A DNA stretch of 64,000 nt from Phytopythium helicoides. Lineage: Eukaryota > Oomycota > Peronosporomycetes > Pythiales > Pythiaceae. Within the stretch, counting starts at the first letter, position 1. Every line of letters starts with the position of its first letter. A program made the translations under genes and the position numbers. The notes beneath the pieces were generated by a model, which did no database searches, was not told the origin of the DNA, and worked only from the letters and a program-made list of their open reading frames with translations. The DNA lies in NCBI GenBank assembly GCA_024867545.1, contig JANFNE010000028.1, positions 434,001 through 498,000 on the forward strand, given 5' to 3'. Below are positions 11,630 through 23,785 of the stretch, in pieces.

Positions 11630-11771
11630 TGGCAGCAGCAGAACAAACTGCCGACTGAATATCCAACCAAAGCACAAAAGAAAAGACAGACAAGGTTCAA
11701 CCACGAGCAATTACATTTATCTAGTTGATTGGGGAAAGAGACTATATCATCGACCGGCCAACGAACGGGCT

Positions 11772-14700
11772 CTAGTTGGGCGTGTCGATGCCAGCGCGCA
11801 CACCTCCGCGCACAAGCAGATCGGCGATCTCGTCCTTGGCGGGAAGAGACGACGAACGCAGCTCGTCCGCGAGGCGAGCCACCTTCTTCTCCTGCTTCAG
11901 GTACTGCAGCGCGAGGCGAGCAAGGCTGGCCTCCGGCAGCGACTCCGCGAACTGCAGACCCTCGCGGTACACGATCTTGCTGGCCAGGCTCGCCGCCACA
12001 ATGCTCTTCACGTACGCACGCGGCACCTGCTCGTTCACACGGTCGCGAGCAACCTCGCGCAGCTTCTTCGGCAGGTGCTCGTCCACGAGCGTGAGCAGCA
12101 CACGCTCGTCCTCGGCGTTCTCCGCCACAAACTCGTCGTACGACGCAAGCACCGCATCGTGCACGCGCGTGATAGCGCGGGAGATGCGCTCGCTCGACGG
12201 CGGCAGCGCAGCCTGCGGGTTCTTCTTGTACTCGCGGAACAGCAGCTGCGCCTCGACGCGAGCCAGCTGACGCAGCTTGGTCACCACATCCGCGACGAGC
12301 TCCTGCTTCACCTCCATGAACTCCGGCGTGTCCAGCAGCATGCTCGCAATGATCTCGTACGAGCTGCACACGACACCGCACTTGTTGGCCGAACTATCCT
12401 TGACGATCACCACACCGGCGTTGTCGAACAGCAGCTGGCGCGCCTCGGGCGTGATGAACAGATTCGCACCCTCCACGATCAGCGGCGAAGACGGGTTGAT
12501 GTTGCCGTTCTCGTCCGTCACGAACTCGTGCCAGTTGTTCTCGTTGATCGTGTTCGGGCGACCACCGGCAGGGATGAACAGGTCGCTCTTGACACGGTTG
12601 TGCATTGAGTTACGAGCGCGCACACCCTCCTGCGTCGACACGTCGTGGAACACACCCGTCGAGCTCAGCTTGGACGCGTCAAAGTCCGATAGCGGCAGCG
12701 ACTCGTGCACCAGACGAAGCAGCTCCGTCATGTCCAGACCAGCAGGGTCCTCGATCACACCCGTGCCGTCGCAGATACCCACCACGCGCACGTTGTTGCC
12801 GTACTCGCGGTGCAGGATCTTGATCACGTTACCGGCGACGTCGCCGTCCGTGCCGCCCGTGATCTTGACCGTGAACGGGTCGCGCGTGGGATCAATCCCC
12901 GTCGAGCGCAGCGCCACATCCGCGAACACGGCCACACCCTCACTCGTCACACCGTACACCTTGTGGTTGATGCCGGCGTCCGGCTTGGAGCTGATGAACG
13001 CACGCGGGATCGGGTACTTGCGGTACGCGGCGCGCTTCGTCATCCACGTGATGTCCTCCGGGATGATGTTCTCGTCCGGACCGAGGTAGATCAGCTCGTC
13101 CTGGCCGTAGTAGTCCACCACGGCGCGCTTCACGTCCTCGTCCGTCGTGTTCAGGTCCAGCAGCGCGTCCGAGAACGCCTTCACACTCTTGCGAATGATG
13201 AAGTCACGCGGCGCGAGGTCACCAATGGGTCCGACGATCGGGTCGCACAGCACTACAGCCTTCGAGCCACCCTCCGGGATATCCTTGTTCTTGAGCTGCT
13301 GCGCAAAAGCCAGGTTGTACGCCTCGTTGAACTGGCGAGCGCTCTCCAGAGCGTGCGTGTCCTTCGAGTTCGGGTACACCACACGCAGACCACCACGAGC
13401 AATGTCACGGAAGCGCACGTGGAAGCCCTTGAAGCGGCGGCCGTAGATGAAGAACACGCCGAACGGCGACTCCTTGCCGACCGTGCCGTAGCCCATGATC
13501 TTCGGGTCCAGGCGCAGCGCCAGCGCGTACCGGTTGCGCACGAACTTGTTGGTGCGCAGCGTCCCCGCGACGGCATCCACCATCGTATTCAGCAGCTCGA
13601 TCGCGTCCTCCGCCTCGACATTCTGGCGGATCTCGACCTTGAGCGCAGCCACGCGCTCCTCCTGCTCCTTCTGTGACAGCGGCGACTCGTTCGACGGGTC
13701 GAACTTGAGCGTGAACAGGTCGGCGATCTTGGACGCCATCGGCAGGTTCGACGGGTGCTCCAGCGTCTCGATGATGCGCGGCAGCGAGTACGCGAACGCA
13801 TCCTTCTTCGCCAGCACGCCGTGCAGCATGTTTCCGTAGGCGTGGATGATCTCGGCACGCGTCAGACCCAGCTCCGGATGCTGCAGCGTGAGCTTGACCG
13901 GTCGGTCATCGCACCACTTGAGGTACTTGAGGTTCCCCGTGATCTTGTGCCACTCGAACGTGCGGCCGCTGGCGAGAGCCTCGCGGGACGGCTGCACGAG
14001 GATGCGCACCATGGCGACCTGGCCGCCCTTGTGGCCGTTGGTGTCGGTGAAACCCGGCGAGTGCGTGCTCGAGTTGGTCGGGTCGCGGACGACGTCCAGA
14101 TGCGCGCGCACGACGTTGAGCTCGTTCAGACCGAGGTACGTGGCAGCCTTCTGCATGAAACCCTTGGCCAGCACGTTGGACGCCGCGATGGTGAGCATCG
14201 ACTGCGGCACGGACGGGTCGACGTTCTTGCCGTTCGTGAAGGCGTCGAGGCCGCCGCATGGCGTGAGCTTGTTCTCGTCGCGGCGCGTCTCCCATCCGTG
14301 CTCGACATCGACGATGACACCCTCGGTGCCCTGCACCTCGGCGTAGAGCGCCATCTGCAGCGCGACGCGGCGCGGACTGCTGAAGCGCACATACATGGAG
14401 TTGCAGTTCTTGAGGAAGGCGTCGACCTGGTCGGGCTCAAAGATGGCGGCCGGCTCCGGGTACCCCTGCTGTCCGGCGAACTTGCCGTTCTGGATGTCGG
14501 CGCAGAAGCGCTGGATGGCATCGCGCGCGTCCTGCTCCTCCTTGGTGTTGCCCGTGAACGGCTCCTGGTGGCCGAAGCGGAAGACGTCGAGGCCGAGCGA
14601 GTCGTCAACGGCCGTGAAGATCTTGACGCGCGCGAGCTCTGCGCCGTCGACGTGCATGGGTAGCTGGTCGAGCACGTTGGCGAGGCGGCCGGGGTAGTTG

Positions 14701-15160
14701 GGTCCCGTGCGGATGTGCGAGAAGACCTTCTTGTCTGGCGACTGCAGCAGCACCTCTGGGTGCTGCGCGTTGACGAGCGCGGCGATGGCGTTGAGGTGCT
14801 GCAGGCGGTCTTCCTCGTCGATGGCGCGGAAGTAGGCGGGCGGCATGTTGTCCATGAACCACTGCACCGTCTTGGCGTTGCTCTCCTTCTGGAGCTTGTC
14901 GAGCGCCTGCAGCAGCTCCTCGGGGGTCTTGCTGGCCTGCGCGTCGTGCCGCAGACAGACAGACAGACAGCCAGACAGACGGACAGGCAGAGCTACTCGT
15001 CAGTCACGGCGGCGGTCGAGCGTCGAGGCGCCAGGGCCGCGCTCACCTGCGAGGAGAAGGCCTGGGCCAGCGCCGAGGCCGCGTGGAGCCTTGAGCGCGC
15101 GGCGCGCTGGGCGCTGGGGCGCGCGAGCTGCAGCTGGCGGAGGGCGGCGGCGCGGAGCAT
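11772..15160 (-). CDS. NAD-dependent glutamate dehydrogenase, large mitochondrial type (left copy)
   Basis: Two exons, 15160..15047 and 14936..11772, joined by a 110-nt intron with a GACA/CTGT microsatellite. The product has 1092 residues. Exon 1 codes for an Arg/Ala/Leu/Ser-rich, acid-free presequence (MLRAAALRQLQLARPS), typical of mitochondrial import. The mature part matches the ~115-kDa NAD-GDH class: FHVRFRDIARGGLRVVYP, GGSKAVVLCDPIVGP, SSKPDAGINHKVYGVTSEG, the dinucleotide fold around KITGGTDGDVAGNVIKIL with GICDGTGVIEDP, and VEGANLFITPEAR. The enzyme deaminates glutamate to 2-oxoglutarate, feeding amino-acid carbon to the TCA cycle. It differs from the right copy at only three residues that I found (Glu/Asp, Ser/Thr, Ala/Ser). 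It is transcribed away from the MORN gene. Confidence 0.95.
14951..14990 (-). repeat. CTGT microsatellite inside the GDH intron (left)
   Basis: Imperfect CAGA/CTGT repeats fill the middle of the only intron of the left GDH gene. The right copy (20189-20220) is slightly shorter, making the two introns 110 and 108 nt. Confidence 0.75.
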
Positions 15161-16512
15161 GCGGCTGGCTGGCGGCTGCAGCGGCTGGGAGGGACGGGGG
15201 CCTGCGCCGGACGCCGAGAAATGGGCAATGATGGCGGCATCGGCGGCGGGGGCGGCGGCGGCGACAGGCGGGGCAACCGGCAGCCGATCCGTCCACCGCC
15301 GTCCACTGTGGAGGGCGGACGCGTACCCTTCAAAACGCGGTGACGCTTGGCGCGTGGGCGCCTCGAGGGGCGATCTTGTTCGTTCGTCCGCCTGTACGCT
15401 CTCCCTGACTGGTCACATGGTTGAGATGCACAGGGCTAGGGCAGGCGTACCGTAGGTGAATGACGTCGCGGCTGGGGGGTCAACGAGTGGGGGCGGCCCA
15501 AGTGCGTGGCGTGTTGGAGGATTGGCAAGCTCGATGGGCCCTGCAAGCAAAAACCAAAACAAAAATGTCTTGCACTCAGTATGCAGCAGCCGGCCCGGCC
15601 CGGCTCGCAGCACATCCTCTCTTCACGAGGCTGGGTCTGTCTACTTTTTTGGGGGGCTGAGATGCGGGTTACGCTCCTCGAGTCGAGTGGGGGTACGCGT
15701 CGGCGGCCGCCACTTGCCTCAGCGCGCGTCCCGCAATCGCCCCTTGCAACTTGCAGTTGGGGCAAAACCTGCGTGCGCTCCGCTTCTGCGGCCTGCCTCC
15801 CTCTGTCGAGTCGAGCGGCCGAGCCCCGGCGGGCGAGAAATGATGATGATTCGCGACGTTCAACCGCGGCAGGTGCGTCCGCCCGCGTCCGCCTCTCGAG
15901 CGGACGCATGCGATGCGGCGAGGATAGGGTTGCGCCTGCGTTTTGAACTTCAACCTGTCCGCGTCACTCGCGCGGGGGCCGGCCCGCCGCCGCCAGTTGC
16001 CGCCGTCGCCACGTGGTCTCGACGGCCATGACCGGGTCGCCGCGCGCGCAACTGCAAGTGCAAGCGCCTCCGGATCTTCTCGCGCGTTTGCCCAATCAGC
16101 GCGCGGCCACCGGCCACGACCCACGAGCGCGGCGCTGGTGGCGGCGGCTGCTTGGGCGGCGCGGTCGTCGGAGCGGCGGTGAGCGACTGGACCCGCGCGC
16201 GTGGCTGCTTCGGTCCCAGCGGACCGCGCGCGGACGTTCAAGGGACGGGCTTTGCCCTCCCTCCTGTCGTCGACTGGCGTCGGCGGGCCCCGACGGGTGC
16301 AACGCGTGGGCGGAGCCAGCGACGGGGTGGCTGACTGGCTGGCGGAGAAGTTGTGCGTGCATGCCGCTGCCGACGCGGATCGACTGGTGGCACACCTGCC
16401 GCTCGAATTAGCATGAACGAGTGAGTCGTCAGGATGCACCGCATCAGTGTCCGTGAAACCGCTCTCGTTGGCTTCAAGCGGCTCGCTCTATTTATCGTCG
16501 CGCTCGCGGTCC
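15161..16512. promoter_or_regulatory. divergent GDH/MORN-gene promoter region (left)
   Basis: A very GC-rich 1.35-kb interval between the GDH start (15160, leftward) and the MORN-gene start (16513, rightward). CTATTTATC at 16488-16496 could be a TATA element for the MORN gene, although it lies only about 20 nt before the ATG. The interval is copied almost unchanged at 18667-20015. Long open frames here are composition effects. Confidence 0.5.
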
Positions 16513-18209
16513 ATGGAGACCCTGGGCACTGAGCAACAGGAGGAAGGGTTTGCTGTCGATGATGAAGAAGGGGTTGAGTTTAAGGATCGTGATGCGAGTA
16601 CTAGCCCTGATGAGTACCAGGCGGAATTATCGCTGGTCTCTTTTGATGATCCAACCGTTGACACGCTCGATAAGGTAGCTACGGCGGAAGAAACGCTTGA
16701 TAGTATGGAGACTGCCTTCACACTTTTCACCACCAAAGTTGCGAGTCTACAAAGAAGCCTGGAGCATAACGATGAGAGTGCTTCACGCACCGAGCATCGC
16801 AGTTTGGTGAGAGCGTTGCAGGCCACAGGCAACAATGACATTTCCAGCTTGAGTTTAGAAGAATCATCAAGTGAAAGTGTTAGTCATGAGGTGTTCACAC
16901 TTCACAACGGGGTATACCGTGGTCAAGTTATTTCGACTGTGAACAAGCAAGAAGTCGATGGATCAGCTAACGTTGAGTGGAGACCATTGGGATATGGTAC
17001 TTGGACCGATTCCACAGCAGGAGTAAAGATTTCTGGCTTGTGGTCAACTATCTCCATCACAGAAGCTACTCGATGCGTTGGTATTCGCCAAGAACTGGGA
17101 CTTTCATTTGAGGGCAATTGGATGGATGCAAGCCATGACGATAGTGGACCTTACACGCAATTTCATGGACTTGGAGTCGGCATTTTCGCGTTTGGCGGCA
17201 GCTTTTGTGGTGAATGGATAAACTCAGCCCCATGCGGGCTGGGAGAGCTCTCCTTATATGACCGTGATCATCATCATATGCAAGCCCAGCGAGGCTGGGA
17301 AGAAGGCATCACTAGATTTCAACTGGATAAATCGCCAGTCCTTTGCGACGACGATGACGATCTCCAAGACCCATCTGCAATAGTTCGGTTAGCACGGCAA
17401 CAGAACCCAGACCAGCCTGAACGCGGCCTTTTCCTCGCCGGCGAAAAGCTCGAGAGATGGAGAATGAGGGTACTTGCTCGATCAGTGAGATTATGGTGGG
17501 AATATTCATGTCAGCACAGCATTGACAGTGCTATGCGCGCGCGTGAGAATGCCATTGACACTCACAAACTCGCGCTCAAGGCTGAATATATCGCCAGTAG
17601 TGAGCACATGAAACGTCAGCGAGAAAACCAGAGGCAAGCGGATGCATCTGGCATGGACAATTTGGTAGCAGAGAGTCAATTGCTTCATGAAAAGCGCCAA
17701 AAAGTGAAAAAACGATATGAACTTCGATATCATGAGGCGGAAGCACAGCTTGAAATCACTCGAACATGCGTGAGTCACCAACTAGAAGCCGTCGATATGT
17801 TGGAGCAGCGAGCTGAATGCAACAATGGAGCTTCTAGCTGTCGCAAAACAAGCTCAGGAGGACTGTCATGCAGCAGCGCACGAACTCTTGACGCTCAAAC
17901 GGCAAATAGAGAATATCTCCGTGCAGATCAACTCGGCTCGTGTGAGTCCCACGTTAAATCGTCTTAGCGACCCTGAGCTTATCCAGACCGTCGAGCACTA
18001 TTTCTATGAATTTGCTAGCTAGCAGACCTGGAACAGCAATGAGTGATTCGAGCGTCAAAGTCAAGGCTATAAGTTTCTCGAACATAGCAGATATACTACA
18101 AATCAACGACAAAAGGTTTGCAGAAAGTGTGTGTGATGTGCCTGGATGTGAATGTGGTATTCCACGAGATGTCTTTCTGCGTGCAGCAGCAGCTATAAAC
18201 GGAGAGTAG
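16513..18209 (+). CDS. MORN-like repeat and coiled-coil protein in the duplication spacer
   Basis: The start at ATG 16513 (METLGTEQQEEGF) was chosen because the duplicated promoter ends in the same ATG; an in-frame ATG lies at 16447. The N-terminus is acidic. Gly/Trp/Tyr-rich MORN-like units follow (GVYRGQV, YGTWTDS, FEGNWMD, FHGLGVGIFAFGGSFCGEW), then a long charged coiled coil. A GTGAGT donor at 17770 and an acceptor at 17830 (61-nt intron) carry the frame into LLAVAKQAQEDCHAAAHELL. That frame ends at TAG 18020, inside a tagctagc duplication. Removing four bases or shifting by +1 restores a protein-like tail (SSVKVKAISFSNIADIL) ending at 18209. MORN proteins often tether membranes or the cytoskeleton; the function here is unknown. 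Confidence 0.6.
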
Positions 18210-18633
18210 CCGGCGAGGTGGTGAGTGCTTGCTTGCACAGACAACCTCTCTAACACAAAAGTTCACGATTCAAAAACATAGTTTGTATTGGTAGAGTCAC
18301 GATCTCAAGGACTCGCCACAAAGAAACACTGGTGCTAGAATTCTTGCCGCCAGAACCCTGTTACGTCACTCATGGATCATGTCACGACAATTGTTACCCC
18401 GTCAGCAAATTGAGATGGTCGTGGTCAACTAACGCGCGGCTTTGCGTACGATCACCGACCCAAGTTGTTTGCGATTTGCACGTAGCATTGAGGAGACCAA
18501 CCAGGCAAAAAGGAACTGGAAATCAATCGACTCATAATCAAACCTGGACAATGATCTCGCGCAGACATACTTGCACATTGAACGCTGTTAGGTCTCGAAA
18601 GGAATGATCCACTCTAATGTGAGTGAGCTGATC
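18210..18633. other. spacer between MORN gene and right arm, no gene seen
   Basis: About 420 nt. It includes the right inner breakpoint at 18643/18642. No ORF with a motif and no repeat was seen. Confidence 0.5.
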
Positions 18634-18666
18634 TCATCCCTTTTGCTCAGTGCCCAGGGTCTCCAT
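18634..18666 (-). pseudogene. ten-codon stub of the MORN gene created by the duplication
   Basis: The mirrored promoter runs into ATG GAG ACC CTG GGC ACT GAG CAA, identical to codons 1-8 of the MORN gene, then departs and stops (Lys-Gly-stop). The duplication breakpoint lies at the eighth codon. The promoter is intact in sequence but drives nothing recognisable. Confidence 0.85.
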
Positions 18667-20015
18667 GGACCGCGAGCGCGACGATAAATAGAGCGAGCCG
18701 CTTGAAGCCAACGAGAGCGGTTTCACGGACACTGATGCGGTGCATCCTGACGACTCACTCGTTCATGCTAATTCGAGCGGCAGGTGTGCCACCAGTCGAT
18801 CCGCGTCGGCAGCGGCAAGCACGCACAACTTCTCCGCCAGCCAGTCAGACACCCCGTCGCTGGCTCCGCCCACTCGTTGCACCCGTCGGGGCCCGCCGAC
18901 GCCAGTCGACGACAGGAGGGAGGGCAAAGCCCGTCCCTTGAACGTCCGCGCGCGGTCCGCTGGGACCGAAGCAGCCACGCGCGCGGGTCCAGTCGCTCAC
19001 CGCCGCTCCGACGACCGCGCCGCCCAAGCAGCCGCCGCCACCAGCGTCGCCACCAGCGCTCGTGGCTCGTGGCCGGGCGCCGCGCGCTGATTGGGCAAAC
19101 GCGCGCGAGAAGATCCGGAGGCGCTTGCACTTGCAGTAGCGCGCGCGGCGACCCGGTCATGGCCGTCGAGACCACGTGGCGACGGCGGCAACTGGCGGCG
19201 GCGGGCCGGCCCCCGCGCGAGTGACGCGGACAGGTTGAAGTTCAAAACGCAGGCGCAACCCTATCCTCGCCGCATCGCATGCGTCCGCTCGAGAGGCGGA
19301 CGCGGGCGGACGCACCTGCCGCGGTTGAACGTCGCGAATCATCATCATTTCTCGCCGCTGGGGCTCGGCCGCTCGACTCTACAGAGGGAGGCCGCAGAAG
19401 CCGAGCGCAGGAGCTCAACTGCAAGTTGCATGAGGCGATTGCGGGACGCCGATGAGCGTGCGCTAAAGCAAGTGGCGGCCGCCAAAGCGTACCCCCACCC
19501 GACTCGAAAAGCGTAACCCGCATCTCAGCCAAAAAAAGTAGACAGACCCAGCCTCGTGAAGAGAGGATGTGCTGCGAGCCGGGCCGGGCCGGCTGCAGCA
19601 TACTGAGCGCAAGACTTTTTTTTGTTTTGCTTGCAGGCCCATCGAGCTTGCCAATCCTCCAACACGCCACGCACTTGGGCCGCCCCACTCGTTGACCCCC
19701 CAGCCGCGACGTCATTCACCTACGGTACGCCTGCCCTAGCCCCTGTGCATCTCAACCATGTGACCAGTCAGGGAGAGCGTACAGGCGGACGAACGAACAA
19801 GATCGCCCCTCGAGGTGCCCACGCGCCAAGCGTCACCGCGTTTTGAAGGGTACGCGTCCGCCCTCCACAGTGGACGGCGGTGGACGGATCGGCCGCTGGT
19901 TGCCCCGCCTGTCGCCGCCACCGCCGCCGCCGCCAATGCCGCCATCATTGCCCATTTCTCGGCGTCCGGCGCAGGCCCCCGTCCCTCCCAGCCGCTGCAG
20001 CCGCCAGCCAGCCGC
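18667..20015. promoter_or_regulatory. GDH promoter region (right), mirror of 15161-16512
   Basis: 1349 nt against 1352 nt on the left. Same GC-rich sequence with scattered substitutions and small indels. It now faces the MORN stub on one side and right GDH on the other. Confidence 0.6.
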
Positions 20016-23000
20016 ATGCTCCGCGCCGCCGCCCTCCGCCAGCTGCAGCTCGCGCGCCCCAGCGCCCAGCGCGCCGCGCGCTCAAGGCTCCACGCGGCCT
20101 CGGCGCTGGCCCAGGCCTTCTCCTCGCAGGTGAGCGCGGCCCTGGCGCCTCGACGCTCGACCGCCGCCGTGACTGACGAGTAGCTCTGCCTGTCCGTCCG
20201 TCTGTCTGTCTGTCTGTCTGCGGCACCCGACGCGCAGGCCAGCAAGACCCCCGAGGAGCTGCTGCAGGCGCTCGACAAGCTCCAGAAGGAGAGCAACGCC
20301 AAGACGGTGCAGTGGTTCATGGACAACATGCCGCCCGCCTACTTCCGCGCCATCGACGAGGACGACCGCCTGCAGCACCTCAACGCCATCGCCGCGCTCG
20401 TCAACGCGCAGCACCCAGAGGTGCTGCTGCAGTCGCCAGACAAGAAGGTCTTCTCGCACATCCGCACGGGACCCAACTACCCCGGCCGCCTCGCCAACGT
20501 GCTCGACCAGCTTCCCATGCACGTCGACGGCGCAGAGCTCGCGCGCGTCAAGATCTTCACGGCCGTCGACGACTCGCTCGGTCTCGACGTCTTCCGCTTC
20601 GGCCACCAGGAGCCGTTCACGGGGAACACCAAGGAGGAGCAGGATGCGCGCGACGCCATCCAGCGATTCTGCGCCGACATCCAGAACGGCAAGTTCGCCG
20701 GTCAGCAGGGATACCCCGAGCCGGCCGCCATCTTTGAGCCCGACCAGGTCGACGCCTTCCTCAAGAACTGCAACACCATGTACGTGCGCTTCAGCAGTCC
20801 GCGCCGCGTTGCGCTGCAGATGGCGCTCTACGCCGAGGTGCAGGGCACTGAGGGCGTCATTGTCGATGTCGAGCACGGATGGGAGACGCGCCGCGACGAG
20901 AACAAGCTCACGCCGTGCGGCGGCCTCGATGCCTTCACGAACGGCAAGAACGTTGACCCGTCCGTGCCGCAGTCGATGCTCACCATTGCGGCGTCCAACG
21001 TGCTGGCCAAGGGTTTCATGCAGAAGGCTGCCACGTACCTCGGTCTGAACGAGCTCAACGTCGTGCGCGCGCACCTTGACGTCGTCCGCGACCCGACCAA
21101 CTCGAGCACGCACTCGCCGGGTTTCACCGACACCAACGGCCATAAGGGCGGCCAGGTCGCCATGGTGCGCATCCTCGTGCAGCCGTCCCGTGAGGCGCTC
21201 GCCAGCGGCCGCACGTTCGAGTGGCACAAGATCACGGGGAACCTCAAGTACCTCAAGTGGTGCGATGACCGACCGGTCAAGCTCACGCTGCAGCACCCGG
21301 AGCTGGGTCTGACGCGCGCCGAGATCATCCACGCCTACGGCAACATGCTGCACGGCGTGCTGGCGAAGAAGGACGCGTTCGCGTACTCGCTGCCGCGCAT
21401 CATCGAGACGCTGGAGCACCCATCGAACCTGCCGATGGCGTCCAAGATCGCCGACCTGTTCACGCTCAAGTTCGACCCGTCGAACGAGTCGCCGCTGTCG
21501 CAGAAGGAGCAGGAGGAGCGCGTGGCTGCGCTCAAGGTCGAGATCCGCCAGAACGTCGAGGCGGAGGACGCGATCGAGCTGCTAAACACGATGGTGGACG
21601 CCGTCGCGGGGACGCTGCGCACCAACAAGTTCGTGCGCAACCGGTACGCGCTGGCGCTGCGCCTGGACCCGAAGATCATGGGCTACGGCACGGTCGGCAA
21701 GGAGTCGCCGTTTGGCGTGTTCTTCATCTACGGTCGCCGCTTCAAGGGTTTCCACGTGCGCTTCCGTGACATTGCTCGCGGTGGTCTGCGTGTGGTGTAC
21801 CCGAACTCGAAGGACACGCACGCTCTGGAGAGCGCTCGCCAGTTCAACGAGGCGTACAACCTGGCTTTTGCGCAGCAGCTCAAGAACAAGGATATCCCGG
21901 AGGGTGGCTCGAAGGCTGTGGTGCTGTGCGACCCGATCGTCGGACCCATTGGTGACCTCGCGCCGCGTGACTTCATCATTCGCAAGAGTGTGAAGGCGTT
22001 CTCGGACGCGCTGCTGGACCTGAACACGACGGACGAGGACGTGAAGCGCGCCGTGGTGGACTACTACGGCCAGGACGAACTGATCTACCTCGGTCCGGAT
22101 GAGAACATCATCCCGGAGGATATCACGTGGATGACGAAGCGCGCCGCGTACCGCAAGTACCCAATCCCGCGTGCGTTCATTAGCTCCAAGCCGGACGCCG
22201 GTATCAACCACAAGGTGTACGGTGTGACGAGTGAGGGTGTGGCCGTGTTCGCGGACGTGGCGCTGCGCTCGACGGGGATTGATCCCACGCGCGACCCGTT
22301 CACGGTCAAGATCACGGGCGGCACGGACGGCGACGTCGCCGGTAACGTGATCAAGATCCTGCACCGCGAGTACGGCAACAACGTGCGCGTGGTGGGTATC
22401 TGCGACGGCACTGGCGTGATCGAGGACCCTGCCGGTCTGGACATGACGGAGCTGCTTCGTCTGGTGCACGAATCGCTGCCGCTGTCGGACTTTGACTCGT
22501 CCAAGCTGAGCTCGACGGGTGTGTTCCATGACGTGTCGACGCAGGAGGGTGTGCGCGCTCGTAACTCGATGCACAACCGTGTCAAGAGCGACCTGTTCAT
22601 CCCTGCCGGTGGTCGCCCGAACACGATCAACGAGAACAACTGGCACGAGTTCGTGACGGACGAGAACGGCAACATCAACCCGTCGTCGCCGCTGATCGTA
22701 GAGGGTGCGAACCTGTTCATCACCCCCGAGGCGCGCCAGCTGCTGTTCGACAACGCCGGTGTGGTGATCGTCAAGGACAGTTCGGCCAACAAGTGCGGTG
22801 TCGTGTGCAGCTCGTACGAGATCATTGCGAGCATGCTGCTGGACACGCCGGAGTTCATGGAGGTGAAGCAGGAGCTCGTCGCGGACGTGGTGACCAAGCT
22901 GCGTCAGCTGGCTCGCGTCGAGGCGCAGCTGCTGTTCCGCGAGTACAAGAAGAACCCGCAGGCTGCGCTGCCACCGTCGAGCGAGCGCATCTCCCGCGCT

Positions 23001-23402
23001 ATCACGCGCGTGCACGATGCAGTGCTTGCGTCGTACGACGAGTTCGTGGCGGAGAACGCCGAAGACGAGCGTGTGCTGCTCACGCTCGTGGACGAGCACC
23101 TGCCAAAGAAGCTGCGCGAGGTTGCTCGCGACCGTGTGAACGAGCAGGTGCCGCGCGCGTACGTGAAGAGCATCGTGGCGGCGAGCTTGGCCAGCAAGAT
23201 CGTGTACCGCGAGGGTCTGCAGTTCGCGGAGTCGCTGCCGGAGGCCAGCCTTGCTCGCCTCGCGTTGCAGTACCTGAAGCAGGAGAAGAAGGTGGCTCGC
23301 CTCGCGGACGAGCTGCGTTCGTCGTCACTTCCCGCCAAGGACGAGATCGCCGATCTGCTTGTGCGCGGAGGTGTGCGCGCTGGCATCGACACGCCCAACT
23401 AG
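20016..23402 (+). CDS. NAD-dependent glutamate dehydrogenase, large mitochondrial type (right copy)
   Basis: Exons 20016..20129 and 20238..23402, with a 108-nt intron (GTGAGC donor) containing CTGT repeats. The product has 1092 residues. The 38-codon first exon encodes the same Arg/Ala/Leu-rich mitochondrial presequence as the left copy. The catalytic and NAD-binding blocks (GGSKAVVL, PDAGINHKVYG, KITGGTDGDVAGN, VEGANLFITPEAR) are intact. The differences from the left copy that I found are Asp for Glu in FRAIDE(D/E)DR, Thr for Ser in NCN(T/S)MY and Ser for Ala in SDFD(S/A)SK. Silent changes are more frequent, so both copies look to be under purifying selection or homogenised. Both GDH copies are probably functional, which would double gene dosage. 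Confidence 0.95.
20189..20220 (+). repeat. CTGT microsatellite inside the GDH intron (right)
   Basis: Tandem CTGT/CCGT units between donor 20130 and acceptor 20237. Counterpart of 14951-14990. Confidence 0.75.
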
Positions 23403-23544
23403 AGCCCGTTCGTTGGCCGGTCGATGATATAGTCTCTTTCCCCAATCAACTAGATAAATGTAATTGCTCGTGGTTGAACCTTGTCTGTCTTTTCTTTTGT
23501 GCTTTGGTTGGATATTCAGTCGGCAGTTTGTTCTGCTACTGCCA

Positions 23545-23568
23545 TTGTTGTTGTTGTTGTTGTTGTTG
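23545..23568 (+). repeat. (TTG)8 microsatellite in GDH 3' flank (right)
   Basis: Mirror image of the (CAA)8 at 11606-11629, about 140 nt beyond the right GDH stop. The candidate poly(A) signal AATAAA follows at 23620-23625. Confidence 0.8.
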
Positions 23569-23785
23569 TGTCTGCTTCTGCTTGGTGGCAGTTCTGTGCA
23601 CAATGAAGAACTATCGGGCAATAAAACAGACCAGAGGGAAATCGGGTTTCCCTCGCCTCGCTGTCCGGAGGCTCCCTTGCCACACACAAAGATTGTGTCG
23701 CCAATCGTTATGATGTGTATTGCTTCCTAGGCATTGATGAAGGATATGAAATAATAGTCTATGGATCGCTCGAGGAGCAAGTCTA

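Larger units (their letters stand above)
6825..16536 (+). repeat. left arm of a ~10-kb inverted duplication
   Basis: The reverse complement of 18643-28605 matches this interval along its length. The inner end is sharp: both arms read ccctgggcactgagcaa on the MORN-gene strand and then differ (left ends at 16536, right at 18643). The outer end lies in exon 2 of the 7-TM genes at about 6825 (left) and 28605 (right). The arm carries the 3' part of 7-TM A, an OYE gene, 7-TM B, a GDH gene and the GDH/MORN divergent promoter. Coding parts differ by a few percent or less, while some intergenic parts carry larger indels, so this is not an identical assembly mirror. Confidence 0.9.

Noticed and set aside
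15436..16439. Frames of 130-256 codons in the GDH/MORN divergent promoter, repeated in the right arm
   Set aside because: Very GC-rich DNA with few stops; no motif. Conservation between arms is explained by the duplication.
17770..17830. MORN-gene frame change at 17770-17830 as a +1 error
   Set aside because: A GTGAGT donor and a usable acceptor 61 nt apart restore frame in phase, so an intron is the simpler reading here, unlike the other shift sites.
20082..23099. Antisense frames of 445 and 505 codons within the right GDH gene
   Set aside because: Composition shadows of a strongly conserved sense gene; the protein is Arg/Val/His-rich nonsense.
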